Origin: Francisellaceae bacterium UBA6186
Lineage (GTDB): Bacteria > Pseudomonadota > Gammaproteobacteria > UBA6186 > Azoamicaceae
Reading direction: 5' to 3'
Assembly: GCA_002422785.1 (NCBI GenBank)
Contig: DITK01000027.1
Span: forward strand, 24,612 to 88,611
DNA: 64,000 nt
Part shown: piece after piece, positions 9,584 through 18,557 of the stretch
Numbering within the stretch: the first letter of the stretch is position 1
Layout of the letters: each line of letters starts with the position of its first letter
Translations under genes and position numbers: made by a program
Notes under the pieces: generated by a model
The model's input: the letters and a program-made list of their open reading frames with translations, nothing else
Told to the model about the DNA's origin: nothing
Database searches by the model: none

Positions 9584-11429
9584 ATTTATTTCTTCAAGAT
9601 GGCTGGCCATATTGCATGATCTTTTTATGATTAATTTTGCCTGGGTGGCGGCTTTTATTCTGAGACTCGATACTTTCAAAGTAGAGGTGTTGATGCAATC
9701 TTGTCAAATGTTACCAATTATAGTTATTACACAATCTGCTAGTTGTTGGTGGATGGGGTTATATCGTGGGGTATGGAGGTTTGCATCTATTCCTGATTTA
9801 TCTAGAATTATAAAATCTATTGTTCTAGGATCTTTGTCGGCACTATTAATATTATTTTTTATCAATCGGCTAGATACTTTACCACGTAGTATAATAGTTA
9901 TTTACAGTTTGTTGTTATTAGTTTTTTTGGGCGGATCTAGATTTTTAGTAAGAAAATTTAAAGATTTTCAATCAAACGTAGGAAAACATATTTTAATTGT
10001 TGGTGCCAACCAATATGGCGAATCATTGGCTAGAGATTTATTAAGGAATGCTAATAATAAAGAGACTTTGGAGATCCCAGTAGTATTTATAGATCCAGAT
10101 ATCAATAAACAAGGACAAGAAATCCATGGATTACGGGTGGCTGGTGGTTATAAAGATTTACTGTATGTTATAAAAAAGCATAAAATTGATTTGGTTGCTA
10201 TTACTATGCCTTTCTTATCAGCCAAAGAAAAAAAAGAAGTTATCTGTATAGTGGAACAAGCTAAATTACCAGTTAGAATATTGCCTAGTGCTACAGAAAT
10301 AATTTCCGGAACAATTGGTATTAATACCTTGAGAGAAATTTCTATTGAAGATTTATTGGGTCGAGAAGAAGTTAGTATTAATTGGCGAGATATAAAAAAA
10401 GAAATTTGTGGTAAAATAGTGTTAGTAACTGGAGCTGGTGGTTCTATTGGCTCAGAATTATGTAGGCAATTGGTTAAATTAGATCCTAAAAAATTAATTC
10501 TTGTAGATCATTCAGAATATAATTTATTCAGTATTACTGAAGAAATATATAAATTACAATCTTTATCATCCACTCAATGTTTGTTTAACAGACATTTAGT
10601 GGATATTTGTGATGAATCTGCGATATCGCATCTTATGGAACAACATAAACCACAGGTTGTGTTTCACGCTGCGGCATTTAAGCATGTGCCGATGCTAGAA
10701 GATCAAATTAGAGAAGCGGTAAGAAACAATGTTATTGGTACCATGATTATGGCTTTAGCCTCGATTAAAATTCAAGCTGAAAAATTTGTGCTAGTATCTA
10801 CCGACAAAGCGGTAAATCCTGTAAATATTATGGGTATTAGTAAACGTATTGCCGAAATGATTTGCCAACAATCTAATAAAATAGCTAATACTTGTTTTAT
10901 CGCAGTTAGATTTGGGAATGTACTAGGATCGGTTGGTAGTGTGGTACCAACTTTTAAAAAACAACTAGAAGCTGGTGGGCCGATTACGGTTACTCATCCG
11001 GACATGGCAAGATTTTTTATGACCATAGCAGAGGCTTGTCAATTAATTTTACAATCAGTATCATTAGGAGTTGGTGGTGAAACCTTTGTATTAGACATGG
11101 GCGAACCTATAAAAATAAAAGATTTGGCTGAAAAAATGATTAGATTATCTGGTAAAGTACCTGGGGTAGATATTAAAATTGAATATACAGGCCTAAGAGC
11201 AGGGGAGCGATTGCAAGAAACTTTATTTTATAATAACGAGCAATTAGCAAATACTAAACATCAACAAATTCAATTAGCTTTACCATATAAGCTTGATACT
11301 GAAAAGTTATCTACTATGTGTAATCAGCTAAAATCAGCATGTCAAACTTATGATGAAAAAAAATTATACGAGTTGTTACAGGCAATTATAAATTCTGAAA
11401 TTAAATATGAAGAATATCTTAATGTCTAG
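9567..11429 (+). CDS. Nucleotide-sugar 4,6-dehydratase, WbpM/FlaA1/CapD family
   Basis: This 620-residue inner-membrane enzyme probably converts UDP-GlcNAc to its 4-keto-6-deoxy form for rare amino sugars in O-antigen. Four N-terminal membrane helices (about residues 10-130) are followed by a Rossmann domain beginning HILIVGANQYGESLARDL. The extended SDR domain starts at about residue 285 with VLVTGAGGSIGSELCRQL. The active site shows STDKAVNPVNIMGISKR, where the usual Tyr of YxxxK is Met, as is normal for this membrane-bound subfamily. The gene overlaps its upstream neighbour by 17 bases and argS by 8. With the WecA-like and ligase genes it forms a small surface-glycan cluster. Confidence 0.9.
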   Translation: MKKTFKFISSRWLAILHDLFMINFAWVAAFILRLDTFKVEVLMQSCQMLPIIVITQSASCWWMGLYRGVWRFASIPDLSRIIKSIVLGSLSALLILFFINRLDTLPRSIIVIYSLLLLVFLGGSRFLVRKFKDFQSNVGKHILIVGANQYGESLARDLLRNANNKETLEIPVVFIDPDINKQGQEIHGLRVAGGYKDLLYVIKKHKIDLVAITMPFLSAKEKKEVICIVEQAKLPVRILPSATEIISGTIGINTLREISIEDLLGREEVSINWRDIKKEICGKIVLVTGAGGSIGSELCRQLVKLDPKKLILVDHSEYNLFSITEEIYKLQSLSSTQCLFNRHLVDICDESAISHLMEQHKPQVVFHAAAFKHVPMLEDQIREAVRNNVIGTMIMALASIKIQAEKFVLVSTDKAVNPVNIMGISKRIAEMICQQSNKIANTCFIAVRFGNVLGSVGSVVPTFKKQLEAGGPITVTHPDMARFFMTIAEACQLILQSVSLGVGGETFVLDMGEPIKIKDLAEKMIRLSGKVPGVDIKIEYTGLRAGERLQETLFYNNEQLANTKHQQIQLALPYKLDTEKLSTMCNQLKSACQTYDEKKLYELLQAIINSEIKYEEYLNV

Positions 11430-13188
11430 CTTAATAGAATTAATCAAATATAAATGTAAACAAGCGGTTTTATTAACTTATCCAGATCTTAATCCAGATC
11501 TGATAGAAGTTACTGCTACATCGGAGGCAAACGGTTCTCAATTTGGTGATTATCAATTTAATAGTGCGATGCGATTTAGTAAAATTTTACGCAAACCACC
11601 CAAAGAGATAGCTAATAATATTTTAGTTGGTTTGAAAAAAATAAATAATACTGACGAATTAGAATTTTCTAGTATAGATATTGCAGGTCCTGGTTTTATT
11701 AATTTCACTTTGGCAGATAGCTTTTTAGCCAAAAATGTAGAATTATTTCTAAAACATGGAAAATTTTCTTGGGATCGAAATAAATCTTCAGAAAAATTAT
11801 TATTTAAAAAAGTAGTAGTTGATTTTTCTTCTCCCAATATTGCCAAAGAAATGCACGTTGGTCACTTGCGTTCGACTATTATTGGTGATTGTATTGCAAG
11901 AGTGCTGGAATTTTTAGGATACGAAGTATTACGTATTAATCATGTTGGGGATTGGGGCACTCAATTTGGAATGCTTATTGCGTATTTAAAAAAATATAAT
12001 AGATTAGGTGATAGTTTAGTTCTGACAGATTTAGTGGATTATTATAAAAAAGCTAAATATTTATTTGATAGTGATCCAGATTTTAAAAAGACGGCACAAC
12101 AAGAAGTGGTCGAACTGCAAAGAGGTTCAGAAAGCTCATTATTAGTTTGGAAAAAAATTTGTGAGGTATCTATTGTAGCTTATCAAGATATTTATAGATT
12201 ATTGGATATAAAAATTATTGTAAGAGGAGAATCTTTTTATAATAATATGTTAAAACAAGTAGTAGAAGATTTTTCGACAAAAAAAATATTAGAAGAATCA
12301 AATGGTGCTAAATGTGTATATTTAACCGGATTTACGGGTAGAGATAGTCAGCCGTTACCACTTATTATTCAAAAGTCAGATGGTGGTTATAATTATGCAA
12401 CTACAGATCTAGCAGCGATTAAACATAGAATTAATGAGGAACATGCAGATTGGTTGATTTATGTTACCGATAGTGGACAATCTTTACATTTCGCTATGGT
12501 ATTTGCAGCTGCCAAAAAGGTTGGCTATCTAGACAATATAACAGTAAAAATGGATCATGTACCATTCGGGTTGGTGCTACGTTCTGATGGTAAAAAATTT
12601 AAAACTAGAGAAGGTGATACAGAAAAATTAAAAGATCTAATAAATAATGCTATTTTAACAGCTAAAAAATTATTATTAGAAAGAAATGTAGATTTATCAG
12701 ATGTTGAATTGGAACAATTAGCGGAAATTATTGGGGTTAATGCAATTAAATATGCAGATTTGTCTAATAATCGTAATAGCGATTATGTGTTTGATTACGA
12801 TAAAATGTTAAAATTTACAGGTAACACAGCAGCATTTTTATCTTATGCCTATGTGCGCATAAATAGCATTAAACATAAAGTAGATTTAGATATAAATAAC
12901 TTAATATTTAATTCCGCAATAAATTTAACAGATCAATATCAACGAAATTTAGCTGTAAGAATTTGTAAATTTAAAGATGTGCTTTTTAGTACTGCAGAGG
13001 AACTGTTGCCCAACAGGTTGACGGATTATGTATATTTATTAGCCGAAGAATTTCATATATTTTTTCATAATTGTAGAGTTATAGGTTCTGAATTTCAAAA
13101 TGGTAGGTTGCTGTTATGCGAGGCTGTGGCTAAAATTATGCAAATATGCTTTAATCTCCTTGGTCTAAGAATAATTGATAAAATGTAA
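11422..13188 (+). CDS. argS: Arginyl-tRNA synthetase
   Basis: This class I synthetase charges tRNA-Arg. The N-terminal additional domain (about residues 1-110) is followed by the HIGH-type motif in SSPNIAKEMHVGHLRSTIIG and the Arg pocket DWGTQFGMLI. The KMSK-equivalent loop is KFKTREGDTEKL, and the DALR anticodon-binding domain sits at the C-terminus with AFLSYAYVRI. The usual length is about 580-590 residues; this start gives 588. ATG 11422 was chosen over ATG 11407 because GAAGAA lies 8 bases before it and it overlaps the end of the upstream gene (ATGTCTAG). It is co-transcribed with the glycan genes by position only. Confidence 0.96.
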   Translation: MSSLIELIKYKCKQAVLLTYPDLNPDLIEVTATSEANGSQFGDYQFNSAMRFSKILRKPPKEIANNILVGLKKINNTDELEFSSIDIAGPGFINFTLADSFLAKNVELFLKHGKFSWDRNKSSEKLLFKKVVVDFSSPNIAKEMHVGHLRSTIIGDCIARVLEFLGYEVLRINHVGDWGTQFGMLIAYLKKYNRLGDSLVLTDLVDYYKKAKYLFDSDPDFKKTAQQEVVELQRGSESSLLVWKKICEVSIVAYQDIYRLLDIKIIVRGESFYNNMLKQVVEDFSTKKILEESNGAKCVYLTGFTGRDSQPLPLIIQKSDGGYNYATTDLAAIKHRINEEHADWLIYVTDSGQSLHFAMVFAAAKKVGYLDNITVKMDHVPFGLVLRSDGKKFKTREGDTEKLKDLINNAILTAKKLLLERNVDLSDVELEQLAEIIGVNAIKYADLSNNRNSDYVFDYDKMLKFTGNTAAFLSYAYVRINSIKHKVDLDINNLIFNSAINLTDQYQRNLAVRICKFKDVLFSTAEELLPNRLTDYVYLLAEEFHIFFHNCRVIGSEFQNGRLLLCEAVAKIMQICFNLLGLRIIDKM

Positions 13189-13215
13189 GATATTATAACA
13201 TATAGGTATAAACAT

Positions 13216-13890
13216 ATGGCAATTTTATTTGATTTAGACGGTACTTTAGTTGACACAGCAGATGATATTATTAGTGCTATAAATAATTTGTGTTTAGAGT
13301 TACGTATGCCAATAGTTAATCATCAATTACTTAAAGATAACACATCGTTTGGTTTAGAAAAAATTTTACAAATTGCATTAAATATTAATATTGCAGATGC
13401 TGATCCTCTGTATGTACAATCATTAAAAAACCGCTTTAGAGAACTATATAGGCAGTCAAACTTTTTGCAAAGTAAATTATTTCCAGGAATACAGTCATTA
13501 ATTGATAATTTACAACAAAATAATCTTAAAATTGGTGTTGTTACTAATAAAACTTTGGAATTTGCAAAACTTGTGCTGGAAAAAGTTAATTTATTAACAC
13601 GGATTGATTGTTTGGTTGCATCCGATATGGTTCCTAAACCTAAACCGTCGCCAGATTCAGTGTTATTAGCGATAGAAAAATTACAAGCATCCTACTCAGA
13701 GTGCATATTTATTGGGGATGCAGAGCAAGATATTATAGCTGGGAATGCAGCTGGGGTTAGGACTGTTGCCGCATTATTTGGTTACGTTGGGGATAGAAAG
13801 GTAGCAGAAGGTTGGCCGGCTAATTATTTTGTAACCCAATCAACAGAAATATGGCCTTTGCTACTTTCTTTATATTCTTGTAAGTGCTAG
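13216..13890 (+). CDS. gph: HAD-family phosphoglycolate phosphatase
   Basis: The 224-residue HAD hydrolase opens with the nucleophile motif FDLDGTLVDTADD (motif I, both Asp present). Motif II is VVTNK, the Lys motif is KPKPSPDSV, and motif III is FIGDAEQDIIAGNAAG. The helical cap sits between motifs I and II, as in Gph. Gph removes phosphate from 2-phosphoglycolate formed during repair of oxidised DNA ends. It follows argS by 27 bases. A close relative such as a pyrophosphatase or another small-phosphate HAD cannot be excluded. Confidence 0.85.
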   Translation: MAILFDLDGTLVDTADDIISAINNLCLELRMPIVNHQLLKDNTSFGLEKILQIALNINIADADPLYVQSLKNRFRELYRQSNFLQSKLFPGIQSLIDNLQQNNLKIGVVTNKTLEFAKLVLEKVNLLTRIDCLVASDMVPKPKPSPDSVLLAIEKLQASYSECIFIGDAEQDIIAGNAAGVRTVAALFGYVGDRKVAEGWPANYFVTQSTEIWPLLLSLYSCKC

Positions 13891-13891
13891 C

Positions 13892-13956
13892 AAAAAAGGT
13901 CGCCTTGCTACCAGTTTAACGATTTAATTCTGGTAAGTTTAATCACAGCAAGGCGA
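13892..13956 (-). terminator. Intrinsic terminator for the tRNA-Leu/NlpC-like unit
   Basis: TCGCCTTGCT (13900-13909) and AGCAAGGCGA (13947-13956) form a perfect 10-bp GC-rich stem. An inner 5-bp stem (ACCAG with CTGGT, 13910-13914 and 13930-13934) and a one-sided 12-base bulge sit within. On the minus strand the stem is followed by CC and six T residues, which makes it a Rho-independent terminator for the leftward gene at 14020-14841. No T run follows on the plus strand. Confidence 0.75.
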
Positions 13957-14019
13957 TAAATTTAGGTTAGCAATATATCATTAAAAATTCAAGAAAAATT
14001 AACGATTAATAATTTATAA

Positions 14020-14841
14020 CTATAATCTTTTAATTCTTGCTATTTTAATATCACGTTCAAGCAAATCATTTTTTTTAGGTTGCCAAGAAATATCTTGGTA
14101 GTGATCTCGCCATATTATATGAATAGGTTTGTTTTTATTATTCAGGATTAAACCAATCATTCCTTGCCCGATACCATTGCTACTATCCTTGTAACGCTGG
14201 TCTGTTTTGCCGTGGGGTATTCTGGTGGAATCAAAAATTGGTACCCACAGTAGTTGAGGGTTAGTTATAGTTTTTTTGGGGTAACCAGCTACAATCATGA
14301 TATGTTGACCATATTCATTATTTGTTGAATTTTGTTGGTGTTGCCTCTGGTGTTTGGTATAAACAATAAAATCTCCTGGGTTTAACAAAGATGCGTCATC
14401 AATAAAGTCCCAATACTGTTTGTTGGTTTGATGTTCTAAAAAAAATGAATAATGTAATGGTGATGGTATATTACTTAAGATAGGTGGTACAAAATTTTTT
14501 GGTATAAAATCTATTATTTCTTTAATGGGATTAATTATATTTTGTGATACTAATACTAAATTAACAAATCCAGAACAATCAACATTATAGCTTCCGTCAT
14601 TTTTAGAAAAATTTTTATGAGAAAAATCATAACTAGAGTTAATATTATTATTAATAAATTTTTGTGCCCTATATAGTATTAGCAGGTTAATATTACTAAT
14701 TTTTGATTTTTTAATTACAGTATTTATGATATTTAACAATGTTGTTATACTTAAGGCTATGGTTATAGCGGCTAATAATTTTAATAGTAAGTTTTTGCTG
14801 TTTTTCAAATAGATAAAACTTTTTTTATTCTGCGTCATCAT
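14020..14841 (-). CDS. Exported NlpC/P60-like cysteine peptidase family protein
   Basis: An N-terminal hydrophobic segment ([19 protein letters not shown], about residues 13-31) is a signal anchor or signal peptide, so the protein acts at the membrane or in the periplasm. The body carries [11 protein letters not shown] (candidate nucleophile Cys), then GDFIVY and GQHIMIVAG (candidate His), the layout of NlpC/P60 and related amidase folds that cut peptidoglycan peptides. The frame stays open into the upstream tRNA, so a longer 300-codon reading is an artefact: its first 27 residues are translated tRNA. ATG 14841 (ATGATGACG) lies 12 bases after the tRNA end. The gene therefore appears to be read from the tRNA promoter. 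The exact substrate is not visible. Confidence 0.6.
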   Translation of the reverse strand: MMTQNKKSFIYLKNSKNLLLKLLAAITIALSITTLLNIINTVIKKSKISNINLLILYRAQKFINNNINSSYDFSHKNFSKNDGSYNVDCSGFVNLVLVSQNIINPIKEIIDFIPKNFVPPILSNIPSPLHYSFFLEHQTNKQYWDFIDDASLLNPGDFIVYTKHQRQHQQNSTNNEYGQHIMIVAGYPKKTITNPQLLWVPIFDSTRIPHGKTDQRYKDSSNGIGQGMIGLILNNKNKPIHIIWRDHYQDISWQPKKNDLLERDIKIARIKRL

Positions 14842-14853
14842 TAATTTTACTTG

Positions 14854-14936
14854 TGCCGAGGGAGAGACTCGAACTCTCACGAGGTTGCCCCCAACGGATT
14901 TTGAGTCCGCCGCGTCTGCCATTCCACCACCCCGGC
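14854..14936 (-). tRNA. tRNA-Leu (anticodon CAA)
   Basis: The minus strand folds as a class II tRNA. The acceptor stem is GCCGGGG with CCTCGGC (one G-T pair), and the D arm contains GGAATGGCAGAC. The anticodon stem GCGGA/TCCGT holds loop CTCAAAA with anticodon CAA (reads UUG). There is a long variable arm, and the T arm GAGAG/CTCTC has loop TTCGAGT. The discriminator base is A. CCA is not encoded (the DNA reads CAA), so it must be added after transcription. Confidence 0.96.
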
Positions 14937-14951
14937 TAGTTATAGTTTGAT

Positions 14952-14980
14952 ATACTATTAGGATTTGATTGGATTGTAAA
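14952..14980 (-). promoter_or_regulatory. Sigma-70 promoter of tRNA-Leu
   Basis: On the minus strand, TTTACA is followed by exactly 17 bases and TAGTAT. The predicted start falls about 9 bases before the tRNA 5' end. It is the only clear promoter in the 74-base gap after the MFS gene. Confidence 0.7.
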
Positions 14981-15010
14981 TCTATAATTGGTTTGATTGT
15001 AAGATTCTTT

Positions 15011-16360
15011 TTAAGATTCGGACGACTCAGTTTTGTTGATAGCTATTTCTTCTATTCTCTCAATCGTTTCATACAAAATATTAGCATCTTGTGATGTCTT
15101 ATTTAAAAATACTAACGATATTAACGACAAAGTTGCTCCAAAAATTAATAAGTACGATGGTGATAATAAATTATGATCAGTTTGCTTAATAATATAAGTT
15201 GCGATTAAAGGGGCGGTCCCTCCCATGCATGCCATGCTGATGTTGTGTGCAATAGAGATCCCTGAGCACCTTACCTCTAAAGGAAATATTTCAAACAAAG
15301 TAATTGGTATAACCCCATAAAATAAACCCATAAAGCATATTAAGATAGTTTGACCAATAAAAATTAAAATCATTCGATCGTATTGAAATAAAGTAAATAC
15401 CGGATAAGAAAAAATAATAAACAAAATACAGGGATAAAATAATGCTTTCTTATAACCAATTTTATCAGATATCCAACCACCAAACAGGGTCATACTAGCG
15501 AAAATAACCATATTTGTGGTATTTAAGTGTTGAATCACAAGATCTGGAATTGCAAGATATTCTCTAAAATAAGATGGTAAAAATATTACCAGGGTAAAAA
15601 ATCCAATTCCAGTTAATGCATCCAATCCAAAAATTATTAAAATTTTGTCCAAGTATTTATTAAATAGTTCTTTTATAGGCAAAAAAGAAGAGGAAGATTT
15701 TTTAGATTTGTTTATTAAAAATTCTTTTGTATCATCCTGTAAATGACGGCGTACATAAATTCCTATGGCACAACCAAACATGCTAAACATAAACGCAATT
15801 CTCCACCCAAACAGCCTGACTTGCTCTGGTGTAAAAACATGCATGATGGTTGCAACAACGCTAGAACCTATAATAATACCGACAATAGAGCTGCATGTAG
15901 CCCAGCTACCCAAAAATCCACGTTTGTTTTTATTAGCATGTTCTATAAGAAAAACCATAGATCCGGTAAATTCACCACCGATAGCTAAACCTTGCATAAT
16001 TCTTAAAAATGTAAGCATGATGGGTGCTAATAAACCGATTTGTTGATAAGTAGGAAGGCAACCTATTAGAGTTGTTGGGATAGACATTACATATATAGAT
16101 AACATTAAAACTAATAAACGGCTAGACTTATCTCCTATATGACCAAATAATATAGCTCCTAACGGGCGAGCTATAAATCCTGCAGCTAGGGCCCCAAAAG
16201 AACACATTAGTTGAGAATAACGATCTCCAGCTGGAAAAAATAATTGACCTATAATTGGGGCGAAATAGCCATAAATTATAAAATCATACCATTCTAATGC
16301 ATTACCAATGACGCAAGAAATAACTAATCTTGTTTCTTGCTTAGAAGAAGAAATCGGCAT
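15011..16360 (-). CDS. MFS transporter, metabolite:H+ symporter (ProP/KgtP-like) family
   Basis: This 449-residue inner-membrane protein has 12 helices. The N-terminus VISCVIGNALEWYDFIIYGYFAPIIG is the signature of the MHS subfamily, which includes ProP (proline/betaine), KgtP (2-oxoglutarate) and citrate symporters. The MFS loop 2-3 motif appears as RPLGAILFGHIGDKSSR and the second-half copy as LFGGWISDKIGYKKAL. The substrate cannot be read from sequence. Intracellular Legionellales often carry several such carriers for host metabolites. It is transcribed alone, upstream of the tRNA-Leu promoter. Confidence 0.85.
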   Translation of the reverse strand: MPISSSKQETRLVISCVIGNALEWYDFIIYGYFAPIIGQLFFPAGDRYSQLMCSFGALAAGFIARPLGAILFGHIGDKSSRLLVLMLSIYVMSIPTTLIGCLPTYQQIGLLAPIMLTFLRIMQGLAIGGEFTGSMVFLIEHANKNKRGFLGSWATCSSIVGIIIGSSVVATIMHVFTPEQVRLFGWRIAFMFSMFGCAIGIYVRRHLQDDTKEFLINKSKKSSSSFLPIKELFNKYLDKILIIFGLDALTGIGFFTLVIFLPSYFREYLAIPDLVIQHLNTTNMVIFASMTLFGGWISDKIGYKKALFYPCILFIIFSYPVFTLFQYDRMILIFIGQTILICFMGLFYGVIPITLFEIFPLEVRCSGISIAHNISMACMGGTAPLIATYIIKQTDHNLLSPSYLLIFGATLSLISLVFLNKTSQDANILYETIERIEEIAINKTESSES

Positions 16361-16473
16361 TTTATCTAACCCTAAATCAATTTAATTATTTATATTATAA
16401 ATTCATAGTATCAATTATAACTAATATTTTGCTGTATAGTATGTTTTTTATAAAAAAAATGTTCTGGAACTAT

Positions 16474-16511
16474 ACAAAATTAAGTCTATAGTTAATTTTG
16501 TAGTTTAAACT
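16474..16511. repeat. Paired dyads upstream of fabI
   Basis: ACAAAATTAA (16474-16483) and TTAATTTTGT (16492-16501) make a perfect 10-bp inverted repeat around an 8-base loop whose centre, CTATAG, is itself a palindrome. It is directly followed by the 10-bp palindrome AGTTTAAACT (16502-16511). There is no T run. A TATAGT (16435-16440) lies upstream. The layout suggests an operator pair controlling fabI, about 40-75 bases before its start. Confidence 0.4.
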
Positions 16512-16551
16512 TATTGTATTGCAAATTTAAATATAATTGGAGAACTGTCTA

Positions 16552-17319
16552 ATGTTGATTAATTTAGAAGGAAAGGTTGGTTTAGTAGTTGGAGTAGCTA
16601 ACGAAAATAGTATTGCCTGGGGTTGTGCCAAAAAAATGCACGAGTGTAAAGCAAAATTAGCTATAACTTACGGCAGCGAAAAAACTCAAAAATACACCAA
16701 ACCGTTAGCAGATCAATTAAATTGCCCTATATTTTTGCCAGGTAATGTTGAAAAAGAAGAAGAAATACAAAAAGTATTCGCAACTATCGAAAAAGAATGG
16801 GGAAAATTAGACTTTTTATTGCATGCCATAGCATTTGCTCCAAAAGAAGATTTGCATGGTAGAGTGGTTGATTGTTCCAAAGAAGGTTTTGCGCAAGCAA
16901 TGGATATTTCTTGCCATTCTCTAATTAGGCTAACAAAGCTTGCTGAACCATTGATGAAGCAAGGCGGATCTATTCTAACCGTTAGTTATTATGGTTCCCA
17001 AAAAGTGATTAAAAATTATAATTTGATGGGAATCGCAAAAGCTGCTTTAGAGTCAGCTGCTCGTTATATAGCCTATGAATTAGGTAGTAAAAATATAAGA
17101 ATGAATGTTTTATCTCCAGGACCAATTATGACCAGGGCTGCCTCTGGTATTTCAGGGTTCCAAGGCTTATTAGAAGATGCAGTTAAAAAATCACCATTAC
17201 ATCGAGGAGTAGATATAGAGAGCGTTGGCAATTTGGCAGCATTTTTGATGAGCGATTTAGCCAAAGATATTACTGGGGACGTTTTATATGTCGATGCTGG
17301 ATATTCTTCAGTTGGTTAA
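16552..17319 (+). CDS. fabI: Enoyl-ACP reductase (NADH)
   Basis: FabI reduces trans-2-enoyl-ACP in the last step of each fatty-acid elongation cycle and is the triclosan target. The 255-residue SDR protein has the divergent FabI cofactor motif GVANENSIAWG near residue 15 and the catalytic Y-x6-K pattern in SYYGSQKVIKNYNLMGIAK, plus PGPIMTRAASGI in the substrate loop. ATG 16552 is chosen because GGAG lies 9 bases before it; the in-frame TTG at 16537 overlaps that ribosome site. A dyad-rich stretch lies upstream. The thiolase gene follows after 26 bases. Confidence 0.95.
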   Translation: MLINLEGKVGLVVGVANENSIAWGCAKKMHECKAKLAITYGSEKTQKYTKPLADQLNCPIFLPGNVEKEEEIQKVFATIEKEWGKLDFLLHAIAFAPKEDLHGRVVDCSKEGFAQAMDISCHSLIRLTKLAEPLMKQGGSILTVSYYGSQKVIKNYNLMGIAKAALESAARYIAYELGSKNIRMNVLSPGPIMTRAASGISGFQGLLEDAVKKSPLHRGVDIESVGNLAAFLMSDLAKDITGDVLYVDAGYSSVG

Positions 17320-17345
17320 AAAGTATTTAAATGGAGAATAATATA

Positions 17346-18542
17346 ATGGAAAATATGGATCCAATAGTTATTGTCGGCTCTTCTAGAACACCAATCGGTA
17401 GTTTTCAAGGAAACCTTAGTAGCTTTAAGGGACCAGAGTTGGGGGCGTTTGTTATTCAAGCCGCCATTAAACGTGCAGGATTAAATTTAGAAGATATTGA
17501 TGAAGTATTAATGGGCTGCGTATTGTCAGCTGGTATAGGTCAAGCTCCAGCACGACAGGCGGCCATTATGGCTGGCATGCCAAAATCTGTAGTTTGTACT
17601 ACGGTAAATAAAATTTGTGGTTCAGGGATGAAAACCGTAATGTTAGCTAGTGATGCGTTACTAGCAGGTAGCGCTAATATAATAGTAGCTGGTGGATTAG
17701 AAAGTATGACTAATACTCCATATTTTTTAGAAAAAGCACGGGCTGGATACCGTATAGGTCACGGACAAATAAAAGATCATATGTTTGTGGATGGTTTAGA
17801 AGATGCCTATAGTTCTGGTAAATTGATGGGAGTGTTTGCAGAAAAAACGGCAGAAAAATATAAAATTTCGAGAAAAGCTCAAGACGATTTTGCATTAACT
17901 TCCCTAGCACGAGCTATAAAAGCTAGAGATTCTGGTTATTTTGAAACTGATGTAGAAATTGTTCCGGTATCAATTAAAGCTAAAAAAGGTGATGCAATTG
18001 TTGTTAAACAAGATGAAGAGTTATCTCGTGCTAATCCGGACAAAATTCCGTTATTAAAACCTGCATTCCAAGATAACGGTACCGTAACTGCCGCTAATTC
18101 AAGTTCTATTTCGGATGGAGCTGCGGCATTGGTGTTAATGCGTTTAAGCGAGGCTAAAAAAAGAAAGTTGCAGCCATTAGCTAAAATTTTAGGTTATACG
18201 AGTTTTGCCCACGAACCAGAATGGTTTACAACAGCCCCAGTTGGAGCAATTAAATCTTTATTAAAAAAATTAAATTGGACTAGTGATACTCCAGATTTAT
18301 ACGAAATTAACGAAGCTTTTGCAGTAGTCACCATGGCGGCTATGCAAGAGCTTAATTTATCTTATGATAAAGTTAATATTCATGGTGGAGCTTGTGCTAT
18401 CGGACATCCGTTGGGTGCTTCTGGTACTAGAATTATTACTACTTTATTAGGTGCTTTAAAAAATCGTAATAAAAAATTAGGTATTGCAAGTTTGTGTATT
18501 GGTGGTGGGGAAGCAACAGCTATTGCAATAGAAGCATTTTGA
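17346..18542 (+). CDS. Acetyl-CoA acetyltransferase (thiolase II)
   Basis: This 398-residue thiolase joins or splits two acetyl-CoA units. The acyl-accepting Cys sits in NKICGSGMK (about residue 89). The C-terminal catalytic motifs are NEAFAV, GGACAIGHPLGASG (His) and SLCIGGGEA (Cys). The length and spacing fit the AtoB/PhaA biosynthetic group rather than FadA. ATG 17346 has GGAG 9 bases upstream, whereas ATG 17331 overlaps that site. It probably forms a unit with fabI. No reductase or synthase for polyhydroxybutyrate is visible in the window, so a storage role is only possible. It ends 15 bases from the convergent dotA end. Confidence 0.92.
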   Translation: MENMDPIVIVGSSRTPIGSFQGNLSSFKGPELGAFVIQAAIKRAGLNLEDIDEVLMGCVLSAGIGQAPARQAAIMAGMPKSVVCTTVNKICGSGMKTVMLASDALLAGSANIIVAGGLESMTNTPYFLEKARAGYRIGHGQIKDHMFVDGLEDAYSSGKLMGVFAEKTAEKYKISRKAQDDFALTSLARAIKARDSGYFETDVEIVPVSIKAKKGDAIVVKQDEELSRANPDKIPLLKPAFQDNGTVTAANSSSISDGAAALVLMRLSEAKKRKLQPLAKILGYTSFAHEPEWFTTAPVGAIKSLLKKLNWTSDTPDLYEINEAFAVVTMAAMQELNLSYDKVNIHGGACAIGHPLGASGTRIITTLLGALKNRNKKLGIASLCIGGGEATAIAIEAF

Positions 18543-18557
18543 TTTTTCATGGTTTAA

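Noticed and set aside
14842..14922. N-terminal extension of the NlpC-like protein ([12 protein letters not shown]...)
   Set aside because: These 27 codons are the translated body of tRNA-Leu; real translation should start at 14841 or 14838.
17346..18542. Thiolase as part of a polyhydroxybutyrate operon
   Set aside because: No phaB or phaC gene is nearby, and the neighbours are fabI and dotA, so the storage role is not supported by context.
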